From the NCBI GenBank assembly GCA_022184915.1, contig JAGTJU010000002.1, forward strand, positions 372,001-436,000: 64,000 bases of DNA. The letters are read 5' to 3'. Below are positions 17,271 to 24,738 of this stretch, one piece after another. Numbering within the stretch: position 1 is the first letter of the stretch; the number at the start of each line of letters is the position of its first letter. The position numbers and the translations under genes are program-made. Origin of the DNA: Myxococcales bacterium. GTDB lineage: Bacteria; Myxococcota_A; Polyangia; Fen-1088. The notes under the pieces were generated by a model. That model was given only the letters and a program-made list of their open reading frames with translations. It had not been told where the DNA came from and ran no database searches.

Positions 17271-18293
17271 TCACATCCAGGAATACTCGAGATCGAGCGA
17301 AGCGGCGTGCTTGCGGTAGTTCCGATCTTGGAGATCCAGGGGGTGACACACCACCTCCAAGTCTTCACAGGCGGCCGTTCGAGTCCCGTCCACGTTCGAG
17401 ACGTTCTGTGAATAGGTGTAGCGCGCGACCAGGGACAGCTTGTCCCACAGCCCCACGGCCAGGGTGGGAGCGAGGAAGAGCCGTCGGTCGAAGCGGCGCC
17501 AACTGCGTAGCGTCTGTCGATTCCCCTGTTCCGTTTCCCCTCGCACGCGGTTCGGAAGAAGGAAGGGGCGCTCCTCGTATGTGGCGCTTGCACTGAAGCG
17601 CACGCGCTTACCGAAGGGCGATAGGAGCAGCAACGAGACGCTGCGCCCGTCGTGGCTGTAGGGCGTGATGTTGCTGACGTCGTTACAGGCGTCGCAGTCG
17701 CTGGCCGCGAACGCGCCCGGCTGCACGCGCACGCCCAGGAGATCGCGCCGGTAGCGTAGCCTCAGGTTCAAGAGCCAATTGGCCCACGTCACCGACTGGG
17801 TGAGCGTGATCTCCTGGCGCTGTCCATCGAGAAAAGGCAGGGCTTCGTCGACCACACGACGACGGGACCACCCCACCTGCACGCGGGTGCGCGTCAGTCC
17901 AGCCCAGCGGTACGAGAGCTCGGGATAAAGGCCGCCCGTGACCTGAAACAGCTCGTAGGTTTCGCGCAGCCCCGAGAACGAGACCTCCACGAGCGCTGGC
18001 AGCGACAAAGTCACGCGCCGCCCGAAATGAACGTTCTGGGTGAGCGAGAGCGCGTGCTCCTGAATGGCGAAGAGATCGTATGCCGGCTGCTGGTAGGCCA
18101 ACTGGAAGAAGGCATAGTCGAGTGCCAGGTCATAGCGACGCGTGGGCGCGAAGGTTCCACCGAGGGCAACCACCGCGGTCGCGTAGGCGTCACCACCGGC
18201 CCCGAAGGCCTGGCGCTCGGTCCCGAAGAGATCGCCCGTCCGCGGCAGATATTGCACGTTGCTATCAAAGCCCAGCCCGAGGCCCAAGAGCAC
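17271..18293 (-). CDS. Outer-membrane beta-barrel part of a TPR-barrel protein (3' frame)
   Basis: 340 residues in an open frame from GTG 18293. The sequence is a run of ~14 amphipathic beta-strands with aromatic girdles (LGLGFDSNVQYL, LALDYAFFQLAYQQ, VQVGWSRRR, LSLVARYTYSQNV), typical of an outer-membrane porin or Slam-like (DUF560) barrel. The GTG is a poor start: the same frame upstream of it reads sensibly (DEDRWTGSV before LLGLGLG) back to a stop near 18357, where the TPR frame ends its good sequence. This is best read as the C-terminal domain of the gene at 18265-18990, separated by a single-base indel. Confidence 0.75.
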   Translation of the reverse strand: MLLGLGLGFDSNVQYLPRTGDLFGTERQAFGAGGDAYATAVVALGGTFAPTRRYDLALDYAFFQLAYQQPAYDLFAIQEHALSLTQNVHFGRRVTLSLPALVEVSFSGLRETYELFQVTGGLYPELSYRWAGLTRTRVQVGWSRRRVVDEALPFLDGQRQEITLTQSVTWANWLLNLRLRYRRDLLGVRVQPGAFAASDCDACNDVSNITPYSHDGRSVSLLLLSPFGKRVRFSASATYEERPFLLPNRVRGETEQGNRQTLRSWRRFDRRLFLAPTLAVGLWDKLSLVARYTYSQNVSNVDGTRTAACEDLEVVCHPLDLQDRNYRKHAASLDLEYSWM

Positions 18294-18990
18294 GGACCCC
18301 GTCCAGCGATCTTCGTCGTCGCTGCGGTCCGCTTCCGTTGCGAGTGGGGGAGAGCGTCAACGCCGAGGCCCGCTCTTCGCCGCTCGCACGGGCAGACGCC
18401 CGATCGGCTCTGGCCTGGCGGGCGCGCTCTTTGCTTGCTGTCTCGGCGTCTTCGAGCTGGATCCCAACCAGCGCCAATTCGTCCTTCAGATGCGGGCTCT
18501 CCGGATGCATGAGAGCCATCTCGAAGAAGTCCTGTGCGGCGACCACGTCATCGCGTCGCAACGCGAGCAATACCAGTTCGACGCTTGCGAGCGCTCCCAA
18601 GCGCCCCTCGTCCCGGGCCGCTTCGAGGTAGAGGCGCTCGGCCTTCGTGTCCCGCCCCTGCAGCTCGAGCGCACGCGCGCGATCGAAAGCGAGCAGGGTA
18701 GGGCTCAAGCCGTTGCGATGGCGCTTGGCGCGGGCGAAGTGGGCCAGCGCAGCCTTGGGATCTCCTGCGTCCAGGTGGCAGAGCCCCATGAGGTGATAGG
18801 CTTCGCCGCGGTCTTTGTCGCGACGGAGCACGCGCTTGGCGAGCGCCGTGGCTTTCGAGCAATCACCTTGGTTCCGCGCCTCGCGGGCCCGCTCCAACAG
18901 GGCGTCGGCGCTTTCATCCGCAGCCCGCGCGCGCGGCGTTGCTTCCAGGCAGAGGGAGAGCGTGAGGAGAACGATCAGGCAGCGACGCAT
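18265..18990 (-). CDS. TPR part of a TPR-barrel protein (5' frame, apparent frameshift)
   Basis: 241 residues from ATG 18990. A signal peptide (MRRCLIVLLTLSLCLEATPRARA) leads to three to four TPR-like helical repeats at ~25-175 (EAYHLMGLCHLDAGDPKAAL and similar). From about residue 212 on, the sequence turns into a basic, low-quality tail (RNGSGPQRRRRSLDG) and stops 29 bases inside the barrel frame. Skipping one base in the five-G run at 18346-18350 (plus strand) joins the TPR part in frame to the barrel. TPR plus 14-strand barrel is the layout of Slam-type surface lipoprotein export proteins; that match is inference only. Confidence 0.65.
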   Translation of the reverse strand: MRRCLIVLLTLSLCLEATPRARAADESADALLERAREARNQGDCSKATALAKRVLRRDKDRGEAYHLMGLCHLDAGDPKAALAHFARAKRHRNGLSPTLLAFDRARALELQGRDTKAERLYLEAARDEGRLGALASVELVLLALRRDDVVAAQDFFEMALMHPESPHLKDELALVGIQLEDAETASKERARQARADRASARASGEERASALTLSPTRNGSGPQRRRRSLDGVRALGPRAGL

Positions 18991-19029
18991 GAATAACCCG
19001 AACGGCCTACGAATCACTTCGAAAGACGC

Positions 19030-19059
19030 AAACCCCTCCGCGTGCACGCAGAGGGGTTT
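19030..19059 (-). terminator. Intrinsic-type hairpin after coiled-coil gene
   Basis: Perfect nine-base arms (19030-19038 and 19051-19059) around a 12-base loop, 43 bases downstream of the coiled-coil gene stop on the minus strand. The stem ends in three A-T pairs and is followed by a T-containing stretch (TGCGTCTTTC). The hairpin separates this gene from the TPR gene, which starts 40 bases further on. Confidence 0.6.
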
Positions 19060-19102
19060 CGTGGATCAAGCTGGAAGGGAGGCCCCCCAGCCCGGTCCCC
19101 AA

Positions 19103-19813
19103 TTAGCTGCGGTTCTCAGACTTGCGAGCTTCCCATTCGGCCTTCTTGGCCTCGGCTTCGGCTTGCTTGGCAGCGGCCTTCTCCTTGGCTTCGGCCATCT
19201 TGGCCTCGGCCTCGGCTTGCTTGGCAGCGGCCTTCTCCTCGAACTCAGCCTGCTTGGCAGCGGCCTTCTCCTCGAGCTCGGCCATCTTGGCCTCGGCTTC
19301 GGCCTGCTTGGCCGCGGCTTTCTCCTTGGCCTCGGCCATCTTGGCCTCGGCTTCAGCCTGCTTGGCAGCGGCCTTCTCCTCGAACTCGGCCATCTTGGCC
19401 TCGGCTTCGGCCTGCTTGGCCGCGGCCTTCTCCTTGTGCTCGGCCATCTTGGCTTCCGCATCGGCCTTGTGCTCGGCGATCTTGGCTTCGATCTCCGCCT
19501 TGCGTGCGGCGATCTTGGCTTCGATCTCGGCCCGACGTGCTTCTACGTCGGCTTTCTGCTCGGCGATTTTGGCTTCGATTTCCGCCTTCTTCTGCGCGAT
19601 CTTCTCTTCGATCTCGGCGCGCTTGGCCTCGGCTGCGGCCTGACGGTCGGCGTCGCCCTCGGCGCGCTTCTCCGTGCGGTCCTTCAGCTTGTCACCGAGC
19701 TCGGCCTGGCGCTCTTGCGCCGCTGCAGCCCGATCTTCGGGTGAAGCCATGGAAATGGCGGGCAGCAGCAACAACGTGCCGGCAAGCAGGGATGTCAGGG
19801 TTCGCTTTTTCAT
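19103..19813 (-). CDS. Secreted repeat-built alanine-rich coiled-coil protein
   Basis: 236 residues from ATG 19813, behind AAGGAG. A clean signal peptide (MKKRTLTSLLAGTLLLLPAI, cut after SMA) is followed by an unbroken Ala/Glu/Lys helix to the end. Residues ~65-125 are 11-residue (hendecad) repeats of the RKAEIEAKIAE type. Residues 126-226 are repeats of 18 residues, each an 11-mer (xxEKAAAKQAE) plus a 7-mer (AEAKMAE), with one unit lacking its 7-mer. The result is a long, highly charged periplasmic coiled coil of TolA- or LEA-like composition, with no recognised function. It lies between oxyR and the TPR/barrel gene. Confidence 0.8.
   Translation of the reverse strand: MKKRTLTSLLAGTLLLLPAISMASPEDRAAAAQERQAELGDKLKDRTEKRAEGDADRQAAAEAKRAEIEEKIAQKKAEIEAKIAEQKADVEARRAEIEAKIAARKAEIEAKIAEHKADAEAKMAEHKEKAAAKQAEAEAKMAEFEEKAAAKQAEAEAKMAEAKEKAAAKQAEAEAKMAELEEKAAAKQAEFEEKAAAKQAEAEAKMAEAKEKAAAKQAEAEAKKAEWEARKSENRS
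19136..19438 (-). repeat. 54-base coding tandem repeats
   Basis: Five full copies of a 54-base unit and one 33-base partial copy, encoding the 18-residue repeat of the coiled-coil protein. Copies differ mostly at the two codons before the E-K-A-A-A-K core (HK, FE, AK, LE, FE, AK). The FE/AK unit pair occurs twice, suggesting a block duplication of about 108 bases. Confidence 0.85.
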
Positions 19814-20020
19814 CTGTCTGGCTCTCCTTGATCTGTGGTCTGTCTTGCCCAACCAGCGATTGCGGACGCAGCTTCGCGTCGACCTCAGGTCCGGGCCGCC
19901 GCGAGGAGGCAACCTCGGACGCTGTCAGGCACGGAGTGAGGGCGAGCGGGCCCCGGGACACTTCAAAAAAAATGTGCCAGAAACGCGTCGGCAGGATCCA
20001 GGACACTCTTTGGCCATGAT

Positions 20021-20968
20021 TTAGCGGTGTTGCCGCTGTTTTGGCTGCTTCGAGGCTGCTTGCGCCGGCAAGCTGCGTTTCATCACGTCCGCGAGGGATC
20101 GCAGGGCGGCGCCCTGGGGCGCGCGCTTGCGCCAGACGAGCGCGATGGTGCGATGGGCCCCCGCCATGGACAACGGGCGAACCACCAGCCCGGCGCGCAC
20201 GGCCTCGGTGGCCACGGACATGGCCGGAAGCAGCGTCACCCCGGCGCCGCTTGCGACCATCTGGACGAGTGTCGCCAGGCTCGTGGCCCGAAACTCGGCC
20301 TCGCGGGCGCGGGTGGCAGAACACAGCGCCAGGGCCTGGGTGCGGAAGCAATGTCCATCGTCGAGCAGCAAAACCTCGCTCGTGCCCAGATCGGCCGCGG
20401 AGGCCGCCGTGGCCTTCTTCGCCAGGGGGTGATCGGGCCTCATGGCCAACACGAAAGGGTCTTCGGCGATGAGGGCCTGCTCGACGTCCGGGACGTCCGC
20501 CTCGAGCGCCAAGAGCGCTGCCTCCAACTCCCCGGTCTCGAGCGCGTGGACCAAAACTTCGGTTTTGTCCTCCCGCCACGCGAGGGTCAACCGCGGGAAA
20601 GCCTGGCGAAGGGCTGGGGCGATCACCGGCAGCCAATATGGCGAGATGGTCGGAATCACCCCCACGCGCAAGCGCCCCGCCAAGGGATCGCTCACCCCTT
20701 CGCTGGCCCTCAGCAGATCGTCGGCCGCCAGCAACACCGCACGCGCGTGCGCGACCAGGGCGGCGCCCGCGGGCGTGACGAGCACCCGCCTGCGGTCGCG
20801 CTCGAAGATCCGTACGTGAAGCGCGTCCTCCAGCTGCGCGAGCTGCGCGCTCAGCGAGGGTTGCGACACCCGGCAGCGTTCGGCTGCGCGGCGGAACGAC
20901 AGCAGGTCGGCCACCGCCACGACGTACTGGAGCTGACGGAGGGTGAAGGGGTGTGGACGCACGTTCAC
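20021..20968 (-). CDS. oxyR: Hydrogen peroxide-sensing LysR-type regulator OxyR
   Basis: 315 residues. The N-terminal winged helix-turn-helix (residues ~9-70; FRRAAERCRVSQPSLSAQL) is LysR-type with the OxyR wording. In the effector domain the redox pair C207 and C216 sits in DDGHCFRTQALALC with the same nine-residue spacing as E. coli Cys199/Cys208, so this is a true peroxide-switch OxyR and not a generic LysR protein. It starts at GTG 20968 with no clear Shine-Dalgarno; a GTG two codons later is possible. An ATAG-N7-CTAT palindrome begins one base upstream of the start, pointing to autoregulation. The divergent gene is the SNF2-type ATPase. Confidence 0.93.
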   Translation of the reverse strand: MNVRPHPFTLRQLQYVVAVADLLSFRRAAERCRVSQPSLSAQLAQLEDALHVRIFERDRRRVLVTPAGAALVAHARAVLLAADDLLRASEGVSDPLAGRLRVGVIPTISPYWLPVIAPALRQAFPRLTLAWREDKTEVLVHALETGELEAALLALEADVPDVEQALIAEDPFVLAMRPDHPLAKKATAASAADLGTSEVLLLDDGHCFRTQALALCSATRAREAEFRATSLATLVQMVASGAGVTLLPAMSVATEAVRAGLVVRPLSMAGAHRTIALVWRKRAPQGAALRSLADVMKRSLPAQAASKQPKQRQHR

Positions 20969-20985
20969 GATAGGATCAAGCTATC
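20969..20985. promoter_or_regulatory. Probable OxyR operator
   Basis: GATAG (20969-20973), seven bases, CTATC (20981-20985). This contains the ATAG-N7-CTAT element of the classical OxyR site, with the A at the sixth spacer position also matching; the T expected at spacer position two is A here. It touches the oxyR start codon, so bound OxyR would block its own expression, and the site also faces the SNF2-type gene 145 bases away. Confidence 0.6.
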
Positions 20986-21138
20986 ACGTCGTCGTGCCCC
21001 CCAGGGGCGGCCCCACCTTATGAGGCCGCAGGCATGGACACCCGGCGCGCCTGGCGTCAAAATGCCCGGCGATGCCACTTACGGTGAATCCCCGTTTCTG
21101 TCGACTCGCCGTCCTCCGCGCTTGAGCGGGTGGTTTCG

Positions 21139-24100
21139 ATGCCCCAAAGCAGGCCTGGTCCCCTCCTGGGTGAGGACATCCCTTCGCCGCCCCGCGACCC
21201 CGTGCGCCTGGCCGGCTGGGTGAAAACTTGGGGCGTCGAAGCGTTCGCCTCGCTCACCGCCGTGGGCAGCCCCGAGGCCCCCTTGCCGCGTCACCGCTTT
21301 TCGGGCGGCCGCGACGTGCCGCTGTCGTTCCTCGAACTGCTGTTGCAGCAGTCCGGCACCCTCGGAGGCATGGGCAAGCTCTTGCAGGACGCCGCCCTAG
21401 AGCGGCTGAGCCAAGCGGCCTTGGCCCGGGCGACCCTGGAGGAGGCGCGCCGACGCTTCGAGCAAGCCACTCCCCCCGCCGACCCCGTGTTGGCCGGCTT
21501 TACCGACTGGCTGCTCGCGGCCCACAGGCGCTTGCCACCCGATACGCGGGTGCCCGGCCGCCACGCCCCGGTAGGGGTTCACGTGGAGGCCGCGGCCGAG
21601 CCTCATCTGGTGTACCGAGAGGACGACCTCTACGCACCCACGGTGGACGGCACGGTGAAGTGTCACCTGCGGCTCATCGGCTGGGAGACGGACGTGCCCC
21701 ACCTCTCGGTGAGTCAGGGCCACAAACACGACCAGGAGGCGCACCCAGGTCTGCAACGGGCGGCGCTGGAGGCGTTCGTGCGTTTCGTCTGTGGAGAAGG
21801 CTCGCAAGATGCCCTCGAGGGGCTGCGCCACGTGCTCGTGACCCCCGGGTGGTCGTACTTACTCCAGCGGCTGGATGGCGAGCTCGACGATCTGCCCGAG
21901 CCCGATCCCGAAGGCGAAGAGCGGCGGATCGGGTTTCGTGTCACGGGACAGGCGCCGCTGTTGAAAGTCCAGCCCGTGCTGCAGAAGCGGCAAAGAGGGG
22001 GAGGGCTCTCGGTGGGCGCGCGCATCGACTGGCGAGAAGCCGCTGCGATGGAAGACGTGCTGACCCCCGAGGATCTTCAGGTGATTCGGGCCCACTTCGA
22101 CCCGGTCGGCCGGCCGCCCTACGGCACGGGGCCTCATGACCTCCGCGCCACCTTTGCCTGCCTTCTGGCGATGCGGGAGCACCCGCGCACGTTCTGGGAT
22201 CTGCCAGGGCATCCCGCGCTCGAGGTGGCGTCGGCATCGGTGGCGGTGCGCTTCGTGGAAGACGCGGCTCACAATTTGTCCTCGACGTTCGAGCTCGGCC
22301 CTCTGTCCCTGTCGGCCTCGGCACTCCTCCGCTTCACTCCGGATCGACGGCATGTGATCGCGGTGGGCGCCGAAGAGCCTCATCGCATCGTCCTGGCCAC
22401 CTTGACGCCGCAGACCGCGGCCCTGGTCAAGGCCTTCGCCAACACCGACGTGCGGCTGGCGCCGGAGGCGAAAGAGGATCTGCTGGCACGACTGCAACCG
22501 TTGCAAGGGCAGGTGGATTTGTCCCTGCCGGCCAGTTGGATAGGTGAGCTGCGTCCCGCCCGCTTCGAACCCGTGGTGAGGGTGGAGCCCCAGCAAAGCG
22601 GCGCCCTCGACGTGACCCTGCTCGTGCGTCCGTTGCCTCGCGGGCCCACCTGGCGGCCCGGCCAAGGGCCCGCCGTGGTCCTGGGCGGCGTTTATCAGCA
22701 GCGCCACTCGGTACGCCGCGATTTCGCGCAGGAAGAGCTTGCTGCGGCGGCCTTGGCGACGCGTCTCGGTCTCGATGCGCCCGAAGACGACACCCCCTTC
22801 AGCTACCGCGTGGCCGCGGGTGACGCCGCCTTCGATTGGCTCACGCAGCTTCAGGAGCTGCAGTCCGCCGAGGACAACCCTCTTCAGGTCGAGTGGCCTC
22901 GTGAAGGGCCTCTGGTTGCCGGGGGGAGTGTGGGGCGCGCACAGCTCAAGCTGCGTGTAAACACCCAACGGGATTGGTTCGGTGTGCAGGGCGAGGCGCT
23001 CGCGGCCGATGGCACCACCATACGGCTCGCCGAGTTGTTGGCAGCTGCCCGCGAAGGACGCCGCTACGTGGTCGTGGCGGGCCGCACCTTCTATCGGCTT
23101 GCGGAAGAGCTGCGGCAGCTTCTCGAGCTGGCCGAGGCGGAACGCACCGATGCCCGGGGTGATCTGCTGCAGCTCGGGCGCGCGCAAGCGGCGCGGGTCC
23201 TTTCGCTGCTGGATCATCCCGAGCAGATCGAGGCCGATGCGGCCTTCGCTCGCTTTCGTCGCCGCCTCGACGAGAGCGAAGACATCGAACCCCAGGTGGG
23301 CCCCGCGCTGACGGCAGCGCTCCGGCCCTACCAATGGGAGGGCGTGCGCTTTCTCGCGCGTCTTGCGCATTGGGGTGCGGGCGCTGTCCTGGCGGACGAG
23401 ATGGGGCTCGGCAAGACGCTGCAGGCGCTCGCCTTGCTCGAGCACCGGGCCCCCGAGGGACCCGCGCTGGTCATCGCGCCGACCTCCGTGAACGCCAATT
23501 GGCTTGCGGAGGCCGCGCGCTTTGCTCCCGCCCTGCGCGTTCAGGCGTACCGCGAGGCGGGGCGCCGGGAGCTGCTTGCCACGCTGGGGCCCGGGGACGT
23601 GCTCGTCACCAGCTACGCGATCGCGGTGCTCGATGCCGGGGCTCTCTCCGAAGTCCCGTTCGCGTCGCTCATCCTCGACGAGGCGCAGGCCATCAAAAAC
23701 GCAAGCACCGAGCGCGCGCGCGCCGTGCGAAGCCTTGCAGCCGACTGGAAGCTGGCCCTGACAGGCACGCCGCTCGAGAACCGCGTCAGCGAGCTGTGGA
23801 GTTTGTTTCACACGGTCTCTCCGGGCTTGCTCGGCAGCTGGCAGAGGTTTCGCGCCGTCTTCGCCGTGCCCATCGAGCGCTATGGCGATCTCGAGCGGCG
23901 GCGACGTTTGGCCGAGATCATCCGGCCTTACGTGCTTCGTCGTCGCAAGGCCGAAGTGGCCCAGGAGTTACCGCCGCGAACCGAAGTGGTGCGCAAGGTG
24001 TCGCTGGGGCCCACCGAACGAAGGGCCTACGAGACGCTGCGCACGAGCGCGTTGGCGAACATCGACAAGCAGCAGAGGAAGGCCAACGAAAAAAAGAACG

Positions 24101-24729
24101 GCGAGCCCAAGGCGCAGGACGTCCGCATGCTGCTCTTGGCGGCCCTGACCAGGCTCCGCCAGCTGTCCTGCCACCCACGGCTCGTACAGCCGGACGCTGG
24201 CCCCTCGTCCGCCAAGCTCGAGACCTTGCTCCGCCTCGCGGGCGACCTTCAGGAAAACGGCAGCCGCGCGCTGATCTTCAGCCAGTTCCGGTCCTTGCTC
24301 GACATCGTCGAGCCCCATCTGCGCGCCGCTGGGTACGATACCCTGCGGCTCGACGGCACGACGGCCGCCCCCGAGCGCGCCGCGCGGGTCGAGCGCTTTC
24401 AGGCGGGCGAAGCGCAGTTCTTTTTGATTTCGCTCAAGGCAGGCGGCGTGGGGCTGAACCTCACCGCGGCCGACGTGGTCATCCACCTGGATCCCTGGTG
24501 GAATCCCGCCGTCGAAGATCAAGCAAGTGATCGGGCCCATCGGATCGGGCAAACGCGGCCGGTGACGGTCATCCGGCTCATCGCCGAAGACACCGTGGAA
24601 GAAGCCGTGCTGGCGCTGCACGCGGACAAGCGCGCTTTGGTGGACGGTGTGCTCGAGGGCACGGGGGTCGCCGGTGCCCTTTCGGTCGACGAGCTCGTGG
24701 GGCTCATCAAGGGGCGCACACCCGCTTGA
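21139..24729 (+). CDS. SNF2-family DNA-dependent ATPase/helicase-like protein
   Basis: About 1196 residues (ATG 21139; an in-frame GTG at 21130 is possible). The first ~730 residues are a long N-terminal region seen in bacterial SNF2 proteins and of unclear role. The motor follows: Q-like motif and Walker A DEMGLGKTLQ at ~756, DEAQ box at ~850, LTGTPLENR, and in the second RecA lobe FSQFR, RLDGTT, GGVGLNLTAADVVI and the HRIGQT motif VI. These proteins move along double-stranded DNA and remodel protein-DNA or transcription complexes (as RapA does), without strand separation. It stands alone, divergent from oxyR, and ends nine bases from the convergent TPR-methyltransferase gene. Confidence 0.93.
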   Translation: MPQSRPGPLLGEDIPSPPRDPVRLAGWVKTWGVEAFASLTAVGSPEAPLPRHRFSGGRDVPLSFLELLLQQSGTLGGMGKLLQDAALERLSQAALARATLEEARRRFEQATPPADPVLAGFTDWLLAAHRRLPPDTRVPGRHAPVGVHVEAAAEPHLVYREDDLYAPTVDGTVKCHLRLIGWETDVPHLSVSQGHKHDQEAHPGLQRAALEAFVRFVCGEGSQDALEGLRHVLVTPGWSYLLQRLDGELDDLPEPDPEGEERRIGFRVTGQAPLLKVQPVLQKRQRGGGLSVGARIDWREAAAMEDVLTPEDLQVIRAHFDPVGRPPYGTGPHDLRATFACLLAMREHPRTFWDLPGHPALEVASASVAVRFVEDAAHNLSSTFELGPLSLSASALLRFTPDRRHVIAVGAEEPHRIVLATLTPQTAALVKAFANTDVRLAPEAKEDLLARLQPLQGQVDLSLPASWIGELRPARFEPVVRVEPQQSGALDVTLLVRPLPRGPTWRPGQGPAVVLGGVYQQRHSVRRDFAQEELAAAALATRLGLDAPEDDTPFSYRVAAGDAAFDWLTQLQELQSAEDNPLQVEWPREGPLVAGGSVGRAQLKLRVNTQRDWFGVQGEALAADGTTIRLAELLAAAREGRRYVVVAGRTFYRLAEELRQLLELAEAERTDARGDLLQLGRAQAARVLSLLDHPEQIEADAAFARFRRRLDESEDIEPQVGPALTAALRPYQWEGVRFLARLAHWGAGAVLADEMGLGKTLQALALLEHRAPEGPALVIAPTSVNANWLAEAARFAPALRVQAYREAGRRELLATLGPGDVLVTSYAIAVLDAGALSEVPFASLILDEAQAIKNASTERARAVRSLAADWKLALTGTPLENRVSELWSLFHTVSPGLLGSWQRFRAVFAVPIERYGDLERRRRLAEIIRPYVLRRRKAEVAQELPPRTEVVRKVSLGPTERRAYETLRTSALANIDKQQRKANEKKNGEPKAQDVRMLLLAALTRLRQLSCHPRLVQPDAGPSSAKLETLLRLAGDLQENGSRALIFSQFRSLLDIVEPHLRAAGYDTLRLDGTTAAPERAARVERFQAGEAQFFLISLKAGGVGLNLTAADVVIHLDPWWNPAVEDQASDRAHRIGQTRPVTVIRLIAEDTVEEAVLALHADKRALVDGVLEGTGVAGALSVDELVGLIKGRTPA

Positions 24730-24738
24730 TCCGCGCGC

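Noticed and set aside
19042-19059. Possible short starts (Met-His-Ala-Glu-Gly-Phe on both strands)
   Set aside because: The mirror-image peptides come from the inverted repeat at 19030-19059, a terminator-like hairpin; they are not gene starts.
21859-23811. 650-codon antisense frame in the SNF2-type gene
   Set aside because: Low-quality composition and no motifs; the plus-strand gene has clear helicase motifs across the same bases.
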